Assembly (NCBI RefSeq): GCF_001429165.1
Contig: NZ_LMIR01000001.1
Coordinates: 580,875 to 644,874 of the forward strand
Source of the DNA: Agromyces sp. Root81
GTDB lineage: Bacteria > Actinomycetota > Actinomycetes > Actinomycetales > Microbacteriaceae
Reading direction: 5' to 3'
Length of the DNA stretch: 64,000 bases
The notes beneath the pieces were generated by a model, which had not been told where the DNA came from, made no database searches, and worked only from the letters and a program-made list of their open reading frames with translations. Below, piece by piece: positions 27,430-35,984 of this stretch. Positions within the stretch are counted from its first letter, which is position 1, and every line of letters begins with the position of its first letter. A program made the translations under genes and the position numbers.

Positions 27430-28132
27430 GAGGGTACGGGCTTATCCCAAGACGCTTATAGGCGCTGTCGATCTCGTCGAGCGGGCCTGGACAAATGGCA
27501 CGCCACCGGATTCGACATCACGAGGATCGACTCTCGTCGACGAGCTCGGCCGCGACTACGGCGAGATCCGCGCCTCGTCGACGACGGCCGTAGCTCCTTG
27601 CCAGTGGACGCCAGCGGCATCGGCGGCGGACTGATCGTGCACGAGGTGCCGGTCGGCGGCACAGGCGGCTACGCGGGCGAGTTCGGTCAGAACCGGCCCG
27701 GGGATCGCCGCCGCGAACGATCGGCTGGCCACATGGGGCGTGCTCGAAGACGAAGTCGATCGTGCTCGCCTGCTCGCCGCCGTCGGACCCGCAGCCGCCG
27801 ATGAGCCGACGCTGCGCGCTGCACTGTCGGCCTCGGATTCACGCGAGGTCGCCGACGAGGTCGAGCGCCAGCGGAGGATCCTCGCCACAGCACTCGGTAA
27901 CGTCATCAACGTCCTGAACCCATCCCTCGTGGTGCTCGGCGGATTCCGTGCAACCATCGCCGAGCGGGACCTCGCCGCATTCGAACTCGCCGTCGCCGCT
28001 CAGGCGCTCCCGCACGCGACCGAGGAGCTCTCGATCCGCGTCGCCTCGCTCGGCGAGGACCGACTGCTCATCGGCGCCGCCGAGATCGTACTCGCAGACC
28101 TCCTCGCCGACCCGCTCCGCGCGGCAGGCTGA
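27430..28132 (+). pseudogene. ROK-family kinase/regulator, degraded
   Basis: Pieces of a ROK protein survive in different frames. GIGGGLIVHEVPVGGTGGYAGEFGQ (about 27617-27690) matches the ROK segment between the sugar site and the zinc loop. A frameshift near 27690-27740 leads into a 130-residue piece (27740-28132) that includes LEDEVDRARLL, LGNVINVLNPSLVVLGGF and the terminal helices of the fold. The zinc-binding Cys residues expected just before LEDEV are gone, and the N-terminal ATP-binding and HTH parts are missing. A separate coherent stretch (about 27443-27633, TLIGAVDLVERAWTNGTPPD) ends in a stop and may be another broken gene. No product is expected. Confidence 0.68.
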
Positions 28133-28408
28133 GCGCCGAGCACGGTAGGAACCGTCCCGGAAGAGTCGACCCGCCTCAGTTCGTGGCGCGAACGAGAATG
28201 GCCGAATGAGGCGACAGTGGTTCCGACCCCTCGTCGCGGGAACGCGTCGAGCATGTAGTCACCGTCGAGGCGCTCTGGCAGGCGGCCCGCAAGGTCAACG
28301 CGGGATCTGCTGATGTCGTCACGGCCGAAGCAAGACTGCATGAGGGTGGGTCCATGTCAGACCGTCATCGTGGCGCACACGACAGTGATGACGGGCACGA
28401 CATCACCG
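28133..28408. other. Intergenic stretch without an intact gene
   Basis: 276 bp between the ROK remnant and the LysE-type gene. I see no ORF with a ribosome site, no tRNA and no strong hairpin. It continues the decayed zone that begins at about 27 kb. Confidence 0.6.
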
Positions 28409-29056
28409 TTAAGGCGTCGCGGGCTTGCTCCCAGAGATGACGAGAATCCCGCCCAAACCGATCATCAGGGCGCCGCCCGTGGCTGACATGGCGGACATGC
28501 GCCGCGGCGAGCGACCGAACCAGTTGCGGGCGGCACTCGAGGCGACCACCCATATCGAGTCGCAGACAAGCCCGATCACCAGAACCACCACGCCGAACTC
28601 CACCAGCTGCAAGGGAACCGAGCCGGAGCGGACGTCGACGAACTGGGGCAGCACCGCGACAAAGAACGCTATCGTCTTCGGGTTCGTCAGACCGACAACA
28701 AACCCCTCCGTGACCTGTCGAAACGGAGCACGAGGAACGGCGCGCCCGGTTGTCGCTGCGGCGGCATCCTTCCGGTGGCGGATGGCGTGCACGCCCAGGT
28801 ACGCAAGGTAGACGGCTCCAGCGATCTTCACGATGGTGAAGACGACGACCGACTGCGCGATCACCGCCCCAACACCCAATGCCACCGCGATCACGATCGG
28901 GATGCCGCCGAGGGCGATGCCCAAGATACTCAAGAAGCCACTGCGACGTCCGAGAGCGATGGAGCGCCCAATGGTGAACAGGACACTGGGTCCCGGGATG
29001 GCGATCAGGACGAACGCGGCGACGACAAATGCGAGCAGATTCTCGATTGGGGCCAT
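28409..29056 (-). CDS. LysE/RhtB-family amino-acid exporter
   Basis: 215 residues with six hydrophobic segments and the family's start region LLAFVVAAFVLIAIPGPSVLFTIGRSIALGRRSGF, including the conserved PGP motif (about residues 20-22). GLTNPKTIAFFVAVLPQF in the middle is another hallmark. It is expected to export an amino acid or related small molecule; the substrate cannot be read. It stands alone between a decayed region and the pucR-type gene, on the same strand as the latter but with a gap of about 200 bp, so it probably has its own promoter. Confidence 0.91.
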   Translation of the reverse strand: MAPIENLLAFVVAAFVLIAIPGPSVLFTIGRSIALGRRSGFLSILGIALGGIPIVIAVALGVGAVIAQSVVVFTIVKIAGAVYLAYLGVHAIRHRKDAAAATTGRAVPRAPFRQVTEGFVVGLTNPKTIAFFVAVLPQFVDVRSGSVPLQLVEFGVVVLVIGLVCDSIWVVASSAARNWFGRSPRRMSAMSATGGALMIGLGGILVISGSKPATP

Positions 29057-29253
29057 CCGAGAAGCCTAGGACACGTCACCTTTTGGCTGAGTCAGGTCAA
29101 AGACCGACCCCCCGACCGATCGAGTAGCGGCGCTCAGAACCACTCTCCCAACGGCACCCGCAATGACCGACTCACGCAACGGGGCTACCCGATCGCGACG
29201 ATGCCCACCAGACGCCCAATAGCGTCGGCGTCACCGATCCTCACGAAGCTCAG
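29057..29253. other. Intergenic spacer between pucR-type gene and lysE-type gene
   Basis: 197 bp. It should hold the promoter of the LysE-type gene (minus strand) and the end of the PucR transcript. No box or hairpin is clear enough to mark. Confidence 0.4.
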
Positions 29254-30828
29254 CTACCCGTCGAGTCGTAGCGCGAGGCGTACGGCGAGACGCCCGCTGG
29301 GCTCATCGAGGTCGATCGGCACGAGTTCACGTGCGCGCCGCAGACGCTGAAGCACCGTATTACGGTGCACGTGCAACAGTTCAGCGGTCTCGCTCGTGTT
29401 CGATTCGAGGTCGAGATACGTGCGCAACGTCCGCACCAGTTGCCCGCTCGTGTCCGCGGCGCGAAGCGGTGCAATCAGCGCAGTGACGACCTCCCGGGTC
29501 ACGCCGTCGGGGATCCAGCTTTCGACGAGTCGATTCGCCGTCATGGCGTCCGAGCGCTGGACGACAGCACTCCCATGCTCCGCCTCGGCGAACGCGAGGG
29601 CATGCCGAGCCTCACCAAGGGACGCACCGAGCCCGGCTACACCCTCGCGGGCACCTCCGATGCCTGCGTAAAGGCGAAGACCGGGATATGTGCGCTCGAC
29701 GCCGTTCAGCGCCGCCTTCAGCCGCGCCGCGATCTGTCCGATCGCGGCGCCGTCCTGGCTCGTGCCTGCAGTGACCCAGAACGCCAGGGTGCGGTCCAAC
29801 CCGATCGGACGCATCTGGAAGGCGTGAGCGTGGAGCCCGTCGTCGAGGGCATGCGCGATGGTGGCGCGGGGTAGCGCCGAGACGGCGCTCTCGGCGCGGA
29901 TCTGCACTGCGACGTGCCATCCGAAAAGCTGCCAGCCCCGTGCGGTGGCCTGTTCCACCTCCCCGAGCGTGATGTTGTCGCCTCGAGTGAGGAGATCACC
30001 AAGCAGAGCTCCGGCGTCGCGGTTCTCGCGCTCAAAGGCGAGTGACGTTTGGGCGAGATGTGCCGAGAGCGCGAAGGTTGCGATGCGGAGGGCCGTAAAC
30101 ACGTGGCTCAAGCGCGAATCGAGTCCCCGCGCGACGAGGGCGGCCAGCCAGAACCGTGGATGGTCGCCCACCAGTGGGAACGCCGGCGCAAGCAGGAGTC
30201 GCTGGCCGTTGCCGGCATCGAGTGATGTGTCAACGAGGTCACCCCGTCGCTCTGAGAGTGCGATGCGCTCGGCGATCGCGGTCCGCCCGCCCAAGGCGGG
30301 ACCGGCGACCGAACGCCCATCCGCTCCGACCAAAGCGACCGGGACGTCGAGTGCGTTGGAGACTCGGGTTACGATCACGGCGAGGTCGGCAGCCGGCTGC
30401 TGCAATGTCTCGCTCAGAAGGCGGATGGCGCCGGCTCCCACGAGCTCAGGGTCGCGTACGAGCTGCTCGACGCGGGACTGCAACTCGCTCGGGTCGAGTT
30501 CGACCTCGCGCCATATCGCGATGCCGAACCGCACGGCCAGGCGCTCTGTCGAGAGCGGGATGCGGTCTGGGCCCGACTCCACGACGAGACAGCTGACTCG
30601 CACGGCGGCCGCGCGGCGCAGGATGAGGTCGAGGGCAACGTCGCCGCTACGTGCGACCTCCCGCGGGACGATCACCAGTGAGTTCGGTCGCTGGCGACCT
30701 GCGTCCTCGGTGTTCGCGATCGTCGCAACAGTTGTGACCACACGGTCGAGAGTCTCCTCTCCACCACACATACGCGCTCGGCTCGCCTCGTCGGCGAACG
30801 TTTGAACAACCGCTCGGACGGTGAGCAC
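29254..30828 (-). CDS. PucR-family transcriptional regulator
   Basis: 524-residue cytoplasmic regulator. Residues 1-120 resemble the PucR N-terminal sensor. A middle GGDEF-like/CdaR-type region (about 255-400) includes WHVAVQIR and LRLYAGIGGAREGVAGLGASLGEARHALAFAE. The C-terminal PucR helix-turn-helix (about 455-515) reads LRTYLDLESNTSETAELLHVHRNTVLQRLRR. I choose the GTG at 30828 because a strong GGGAGGTGG ribosome site lies 6-7 bp upstream; the frame extends to 30867 without a site. PucR members often activate purine or allantoin (a hydantoin) catabolic genes in response to substrate. It is divergent from the DUF917/HyuA/ABC cluster and is its obvious regulator. Confidence 0.91.
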   Translation of the reverse strand: MLTVRAVVQTFADEASRARMCGGEETLDRVVTTVATIANTEDAGRQRPNSLVIVPREVARSGDVALDLILRRAAAVRVSCLVVESGPDRIPLSTERLAVRFGIAIWREVELDPSELQSRVEQLVRDPELVGAGAIRLLSETLQQPAADLAVIVTRVSNALDVPVALVGADGRSVAGPALGGRTAIAERIALSERRGDLVDTSLDAGNGQRLLLAPAFPLVGDHPRFWLAALVARGLDSRLSHVFTALRIATFALSAHLAQTSLAFERENRDAGALLGDLLTRGDNITLGEVEQATARGWQLFGWHVAVQIRAESAVSALPRATIAHALDDGLHAHAFQMRPIGLDRTLAFWVTAGTSQDGAAIGQIAARLKAALNGVERTYPGLRLYAGIGGAREGVAGLGASLGEARHALAFAEAEHGSAVVQRSDAMTANRLVESWIPDGVTREVVTALIAPLRAADTSGQLVRTLRTYLDLESNTSETAELLHVHRNTVLQRLRRARELVPIDLDEPSGRLAVRLALRLDG

Positions 30829-30866
30829 GGTCCACCTCCCTGTGCAGAGTGCTGATGATGCGGTCA

Positions 30867-30895
30867 ACTATAGGCATACTGCCCCGTGACTCCAA
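30867..30895 (-). promoter_or_regulatory. Candidate sigma-70-type promoter for the pucR-type gene
   Basis: On the minus strand TTGGAG (30895-30890) and TATAGT (30872-30867) are separated by exactly 17 bp, about 40 bp before the GTG start at 30828. It lies inside the 106-bp divergent region, so a regulator bound here could control both directions. A plus-strand promoter must lie in the same stretch but is not clear. Confidence 0.5.
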
Positions 30896-30934
30896 CGAGT
30901 CGGTCGGGGATCCTTGCTCGAAAGGAGATCCAGC

Positions 30935-32008
30935 ATGCGATTCACTAGCTCTGACGTAGCGCCCATGGCGCTGGGAGCCGCGGTGCTCGGCGGCGGCGGC
31001 GGGGGCGAGCCGTACGTCGCGGAAGTCGCGCTTGCCGAGCTCATGCGCCGACACGGCCCGATAGATGTGGTGGCCGTCGACGAACTGGACGACGACGACA
31101 GGGTTGCACCGATCGCGCTGATCGGGTCACCGTTTGCCATCGGCGAGAAGCTGCTGAGCCTCGAAGCCATCGACTTGCTCGCATCGGAATCGCCCGCCCG
31201 CGGGCCGGCCCCGACCGCAGTCATGCCCTACGAAATGGCCGGCGTCAATGCGATCTACCCGCTTGCGGCCGCCGCGCACCTCGGTGTTCCCTGCGTCGAT
31301 GCGGACTTCACCGGGCGCGGAGTGCCGGGACTGGACCTCACCGTGCTCGAACTCGATCATTCCCATCCTCGAACTCATCTGCTTTGCGATTCCCGCAGTC
31401 GCTGGGTGGAGCTCACGACCTCTGCAGGGTTCTCGACGGAGCAACTCATCCGGCCGGTTGTCGAGACCATGGGCTGGCTCGCCGCGCTCAGCACATCCAC
31501 GCTCACACCCGAGTTCCTCGCAGCGCACACGCTCGACGGGACACTCAGCCGTTGCCTCGAGATCGGCACCGTGTTCGCGGAACTGTCGACGATGAATGCA
31601 GTGGGCGTGGATCAGGCGCTTCGTCGAATCGATGGGGTTCGCCTGGCAGAGGGGGTCGTCTCGCAGCGCGTTTCCCAAGCAGACACGACCGGGCAAAGGT
31701 CTTCGGTCACGATTGCGCCCGACACCGCGGGTGAAGCGCTGACCCGTATCGAACTGCGCAACGAGTTCCATGTCGTTGCGCGCGACGGAATCGTACTCGC
31801 GACCATCCCCGACATCATCGTGGTTCTTGCTCGCGAGACGTGGACGCCACTCTCGGTCGAAGACCTTGTTCCAGGTCGTGGAGTCACGGTGATCGCGCTC
31901 GCATCGCATCCGCGCTGGAGGACGCCCGACGGCGTTCGGCTTGCCGGCCCGCGAGCGCTCGGACACGGAATCGACTACGTCGACTTCGCCAAGCAGGTGG
32001 CGTCGTGA
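30935..32008 (+). CDS. DUF917 protein (S-methyl-thiohydantoin desulfurase-like), copy A
   Basis: 357 residues from an ATG with an excellent AAAGGAGATC ribosome site (the frame's earlier start at 30914 lacks one). The Gly-rich N-terminal motif AAVLGGGGGGEPYVAE (about residues 16-31) and the central VPCVDADFTGRGVPGLDL (about 122-139) identify the family. The ending HPRWRTPDGVRLAGPRALG is shared with copy B at 38578. The family was long of unknown function; members include an enzyme acting on S-methyl thiohydantoins. Copy A lacks segments of copy B between about 140 and 180. First gene of the divergent cluster, overlapping the next gene by 4 bp (GTGA), which suggests the two products act together. 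Confidence 0.86.
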   Translation: MRFTSSDVAPMALGAAVLGGGGGGEPYVAEVALAELMRRHGPIDVVAVDELDDDDRVAPIALIGSPFAIGEKLLSLEAIDLLASESPARGPAPTAVMPYEMAGVNAIYPLAAAAHLGVPCVDADFTGRGVPGLDLTVLELDHSHPRTHLLCDSRSRWVELTTSAGFSTEQLIRPVVETMGWLAALSTSTLTPEFLAAHTLDGTLSRCLEIGTVFAELSTMNAVGVDQALRRIDGVRLAEGVVSQRVSQADTTGQRSSVTIAPDTAGEALTRIELRNEFHVVARDGIVLATIPDIIVVLARETWTPLSVEDLVPGRGVTVIALASHPRWRTPDGVRLAGPRALGHGIDYVDFAKQVAS

Positions 32009-33444
32009 CCACCGTGCCGCCGAATGGCGGCGGGCTGCGCCTCGGAATCATCACCGGGACTTCGCACGTCGAAGTTGCAGCAATCGACCGCGATGACGAG
32101 GTCGTCGCCGCCGGCCGTTGGGAACGCGAAGTCCTCATGGAAGACCAATCCGGCGACGGACTCGGGTGGAGCACATCGGTGGAACACGCGCTTGCATCGG
32201 TCGTCGACGCCACGGCATCGACGCGAATCCAGTCAATCGTGGTCGGCGGAACCCACCTGCGCGAGACGCTCGATAGCCGACGTCCGCTTGCGCGCGTGGG
32301 TGTACTGCGCCTCGGAGCGCCTGCGACGACGGCCGCGCCACCATTCGCGGGCTGGCCCGACTCACTCGTGCGCCGCATCGGCGGCCCGCGAACGATTGTC
32401 GCCGGAGGGGCGGACCTCGACGGCAGCGACCTCGCCCAACTTGACGAAGCGGCAGTGATCCGGTTCGCGAAGTCGTGCGACGGCGCGATCGACGCCATTG
32501 CGATCTCCGGCGTGTTCTCGCCCGTTGCTGCCGCGGGCGAGCTTCGAGCCGCGGATCTCGTCGCTGATGTGCTCGGCCCGGCCGTGCCCGTCACAGTCAG
32601 CCACAGCATCGGCGGCTTCGGCCTTCTTGATCGAGAGAACGCCGGCATCCTCAATGCCGCCCTCATCCCGGCAGGAGAGCAGATGGTCGCGAGCACACGT
32701 GCAGTGCTCACGCGGCTCGGGATCGATGCCGAGCTCTTCTTCGTGCAGAACGATGGGACCCTCCAGGTAGCCGCCGCTGCGACCTCAACGCCGATCCGAT
32801 TTCTCGATGGCAGCCTCGCTGCGACGATCCGCGGTGCAGGGTGGCTCGCGGCAACATCTGATGCTGTCGTCGTTGCCCTGGAGTCGGCCTCCACGCGAGC
32901 GGGAGTGCTGCGCGAGCGCTCGGTCGCACTCGAAATCGGACCGTCGATCACCGCCGGGGTTCGAATGAATGTCGAGTTGCCGCTCGGATACGCTCTCGAC
33001 GCTGGCAGCGTTGCCGAAGCCGTCGAACTCATGAGTCGACACGCACCGCAGGTGCCGACGATCATCGTCGGGGACGGGGCCGTCCCCTCGGCCGGCCTCG
33101 GTCGCGTTCCTCGATACGCCGAGATCGCCGGTGCGGTCGGCGCGGCCCTCGCGCCGGTGAGCGCCGTGGCGTGGGAAGTCGTGATGGCGGGCAGTGATGA
33201 GGCCTCCCGTATCCGCGACGCCCGCCAGCGTGCTGTCGACCTGGCGATCCTCGCCGGCGCCGACCCATCGACGTCGGAGGTCGTCGCCGTTGGCGAGACC
33301 GACCTCAGCCAGATGCTCGGCGGCGCGAGGCGCCTCCGATTTCGTGCCGAGGGGCGACCGTTCACCCCGACTACAGAACCGCACCACACCGAGCGCGCCG
33401 AAGCGCACCACCAGGAGAGACAAGAGAGCAGGGAATCACCATGA
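32005..33444 (+). CDS. HyuA-like (hydantoinase/oxoprolinase A) protein with degenerate ATP site
   Basis: 479 residues from a GTG overlapping the previous stop. It aligns by eye with the intact HyuA-like protein at 37016: AGGADLDGSDLAQLDE, SGVFSPVAAAGELRAADL, GLLDRENAGILNAAL and VQNDGT are shared. But the nucleotide-binding elements are lost. The first phosphate loop DVGGTNTD is replaced by ITGTSHVE (about 16-23), GTTHFINA by GGTHLRET (81-88), and the second phosphate loop DVGGTTSDIG by ALESASTRAG (291-300). I infer a non-ATPase partner or regulator of the DUF917/HyuA pair. The frame is intact and coding-like, so it is not a simple pseudogene. Its stop overlaps the binding-protein start (ATGA). 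Confidence 0.8.
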   Translation: MTTVPPNGGGLRLGIITGTSHVEVAAIDRDDEVVAAGRWEREVLMEDQSGDGLGWSTSVEHALASVVDATASTRIQSIVVGGTHLRETLDSRRPLARVGVLRLGAPATTAAPPFAGWPDSLVRRIGGPRTIVAGGADLDGSDLAQLDEAAVIRFAKSCDGAIDAIAISGVFSPVAAAGELRAADLVADVLGPAVPVTVSHSIGGFGLLDRENAGILNAALIPAGEQMVASTRAVLTRLGIDAELFFVQNDGTLQVAAAATSTPIRFLDGSLAATIRGAGWLAATSDAVVVALESASTRAGVLRERSVALEIGPSITAGVRMNVELPLGYALDAGSVAEAVELMSRHAPQVPTIIVGDGAVPSAGLGRVPRYAEIAGAVGAALAPVSAVAWEVVMAGSDEASRIRDARQRAVDLAILAGADPSTSEVVAVGETDLSQMLGGARRLRFRAEGRPFTPTTEPHHTERAEAHHQERQESRESP

Positions 33445-34463
33445 GGAAGACATCCTTTGCCAGCGTCGCCGCCCTCGCGGCAATTGCATCACTCGCCCTG
33501 TCGGGCTGCACAGCTGAGTCCGAGCCGGCCGCCGAGGGAGGCGATGAGCCCTACACCGTTTGGTACGCCGACGTGATGGACGCGAACCCCATTGCCAACG
33601 CGATCACCCAGGGATTCAACGAGGTGCTCACCGAAAATGGAGTAGATGTCGTGCGGTCGCTCGCCGTCGACCCTACGACTGGCAACATCGACCTCGCCGT
33701 CCAGTCCCAGGCGCTCACTCGAGCGGTGTCGGCGAACCCCGACGCCATCGCGTACTTCGTGCTCGACCCGACCGCGTCCCGACCGCAGATCGAGCAGGCG
33801 AAAGAGGCCGGCATCCCCGTGTTCGCGGCGTTCGGCAAGCCCGACTTCGAGGTCAACGGGTACATCTCGCTCGCCGACGAGGCTCAGGGCTACGCCGCAG
33901 CGAAGTACCTGGCCGACAATCTGCCCGAGGGCGCGAAGGTCGCGGTGATCGGCGGCCCGGCGACACCGAACGTGCTTGCCGAGGAGGCTGGCGCGATGAA
34001 GGCGCTTGAGGAGGCCGGAGTCGAGATCGTCGGCGACGTCGAGCAGCAGCGCAACCTCGCCGACAACGCCGCCGGGGGGAAGGAAGTGATGCAGGGCATC
34101 CTCTCGCGATTCCCCGATGTGCAGGGCGTCTTCTCGTACAACGACGATTCCGCCCTCGGCGCGATCGCGGCGGCCAAGCAGGCCGGTGCCGACGTCGCGT
34201 TCACAAGCCGCAATGGCACCGCTGACGCCGTCGGTGCGGTGCAGGCAGGAGACCTGCTGGCGACGTGCGATCTGCAACCGCTCGAGGTCGGTCGGGCGCT
34301 CGGACGTGCCGTGCTCGCCCAGCTGACTGGCGAACGCGACTACCAGGGCACCGAGGAGATCGAGGGCCCGACGAGCGACGCCTGTCTTGTCACCGCTGAG
34401 AACGCCGCCGACTGGAAATCGCCCGAAGACCAGATCGACTTCGTCGACATCACCCTCGGCTGA
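33441..34463 (+). CDS. ABC importer substrate-binding lipoprotein (RbsB-like)
   Basis: 340 residues. Lipoprotein signal peptide with lipobox LSGC (Cys23), so the mature protein is tethered outside the membrane. The body is a type I periplasmic-binding fold (Peripla_BP_4): YTVWYADVMDANPIANAITQGF, LDPTASRPQIEQAKEAGIPVFA (hinge strand) and VQGVFSYNDDSALGAIAAAKQAG, the last typical of ribose/xylose-type binding proteins. The ATG overlaps the upstream stop, linking uptake to the DUF917/HyuA pair. The ligand is unknown; although the fold is usually sugar-binding, some members bind purine nucleosides or other small molecules. Confidence 0.91.
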   Translation: MRKTSFASVAALAAIASLALSGCTAESEPAAEGGDEPYTVWYADVMDANPIANAITQGFNEVLTENGVDVVRSLAVDPTTGNIDLAVQSQALTRAVSANPDAIAYFVLDPTASRPQIEQAKEAGIPVFAAFGKPDFEVNGYISLADEAQGYAAAKYLADNLPEGAKVAVIGGPATPNVLAEEAGAMKALEEAGVEIVGDVEQQRNLADNAAGGKEVMQGILSRFPDVQGVFSYNDDSALGAIAAAKQAGADVAFTSRNGTADAVGAVQAGDLLATCDLQPLEVGRALGRAVLAQLTGERDYQGTEEIEGPTSDACLVTAENAADWKSPEDQIDFVDITLG

Positions 34464-34466
34464 CGC

Positions 34467-35972
34467 ATGAGCACCCTCATCGGATTGCGCGATGTCTCGG
34501 TCGACTACTCGGGGAACCGTGCACTCGACTCTGTGACTCTCGACGTACACGCCGGCGACGCTCTCGCCGTCGTGGGGGCGAACGGCTCGGGCAAGACGAC
34601 TCTGCTCAACGTGCTCACAGGTCAGCGGCTGCCCAGCGACGGTGCAGTCATCGGTCCCGAGGGTGAGCTGCGGCTCGTCTGTCCGGCCGACGCACTCGCC
34701 CTGGGCATCGTGCTCGTGCCGCAGGAACCGCAGATGGCACCGACACTGCCGGCGTGGGAGAACCTCCTACTCGGGGCCCGCTCGCTCACCGCCTCAGCGC
34801 CGAACCGAGCCGATCGTGATGCGGCCCGACGCAGAGTGCGTGCAGTATTGCCTCACATCGACCCCGACACGGTGGCCGGAGACCTTCGCAAGGCTGATCG
34901 GGCCGTGTTGGGCCTCGAGCGTGGAATGCTGGCCTTGCCGCGGATCCTCGCGCTCGACGAACCCACCGCCGTACTCGGTGAGCAGGGCGTCGATCTCGTC
35001 GAACAGGCCACGAAGGCGATCACGGATACCGGGGGCGCGGTGGTGCTCGTCAGCCATCGTCTGCGCGACATCGTGAGGTTGGCAACTCGGGTGGCGGTGC
35101 TCGTCGATGGCCGGCTCGTGCTCGATCGCCCGGTCGCCGAAGTCTCGGTGGAGAAGATCGTCGACACGCTGGCGGCCGGTCGTGGAGTTGAGGTCGCACG
35201 AAGCAGGGGGCAGCGTGCGCGCCCCTCGAGACAATCAGTCTCACCTGTGCTGGAAGTGACGACGGATCGCGAACGATCCGGTCTCGAGTTCGAAGGGCTC
35301 GCCGTGCACGCGGGCGAGATCGTCGGCATCGCCGGTATGGCCGGCAGCGGTCGTAGCCGACTCTGCAAGCTCGTCGCAGGCGTAGCTGGCGACACCGACG
35401 GCGTCCGGTACGAGGGCGCGGCGGTACCCCGCACGGCTCGTAGCGCGCGTCGCGCTGGGATCGCCTACATCCCCGAGGATCGCCTGCGCGAAGGCGTGTT
35501 TCCATCACTCTCGGTCGCGAGCAATATCGAGATCGGGGACCTTGTGCGCCGCGGACTCGCCGCGATCGTACCGTTCAAGCCGGCCGCCTCCGCGACGGCG
35601 CGCGTCATCGAGCGGTTCGGGATCCGCACACCTTCCCAATCGGCGGACATCACGGCACTCAGCGGGGGCAACGCGCAACGTGTCGTCGTGGCGCGAGAAC
35701 TCATGAACGAACCGCGGCTCCTCATCGCCGACGAGCCGACACAGGGAGTCGATCGGACTGGGCGGGCGGCGATCCACGACCTCCTCCGCGACTTCGCAGA
35801 GCGCGGGGGCGCCGTCTTGCTTGTGAGCTCCGAATTCGAGGAACTGCAGGAATTGGCCGACCGGCTGTACGTGATGGCCGACGGCCGCATCGTCAGCGCG
35901 GAACCCGTGACCACCCCCTACTCGCGGCTCGTCGCCCTCGCCACCGGCGTCGACGAGTCGGCCTCCATCTGA
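34467..35972 (+). CDS. ABC importer ATPase with two nucleotide-binding domains (RbsA/MglA-like)
   Basis: 501-residue duplicated ATPase. NBD1 has Walker A GANGSGKTT (about 36-44) and Walker B ILALDEPT (about 157-164), but its signature region reads LRKADRAVLG instead of an LSxGQ motif. NBD2 has the usual altered P-loop GMAGSGRSR (about 290-298), a proper LSGGNAQR signature and LLIADEPTQG. It powers import with the neighbouring permease and binding protein. It starts 3 bp after the previous stop and ends 12 bp before the permease ATG. Confidence 0.93.
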   Translation: MSTLIGLRDVSVDYSGNRALDSVTLDVHAGDALAVVGANGSGKTTLLNVLTGQRLPSDGAVIGPEGELRLVCPADALALGIVLVPQEPQMAPTLPAWENLLLGARSLTASAPNRADRDAARRRVRAVLPHIDPDTVAGDLRKADRAVLGLERGMLALPRILALDEPTAVLGEQGVDLVEQATKAITDTGGAVVLVSHRLRDIVRLATRVAVLVDGRLVLDRPVAEVSVEKIVDTLAAGRGVEVARSRGQRARPSRQSVSPVLEVTTDRERSGLEFEGLAVHAGEIVGIAGMAGSGRSRLCKLVAGVAGDTDGVRYEGAAVPRTARSARRAGIAYIPEDRLREGVFPSLSVASNIEIGDLVRRGLAAIVPFKPAASATARVIERFGIRTPSQSADITALSGGNAQRVVVARELMNEPRLLIADEPTQGVDRTGRAAIHDLLRDFAERGGAVLLVSSEFEELQELADRLYVMADGRIVSAEPVTTPYSRLVALATGVDESASI

Positions 35973-35984
35973 AAGGTGCGGACC

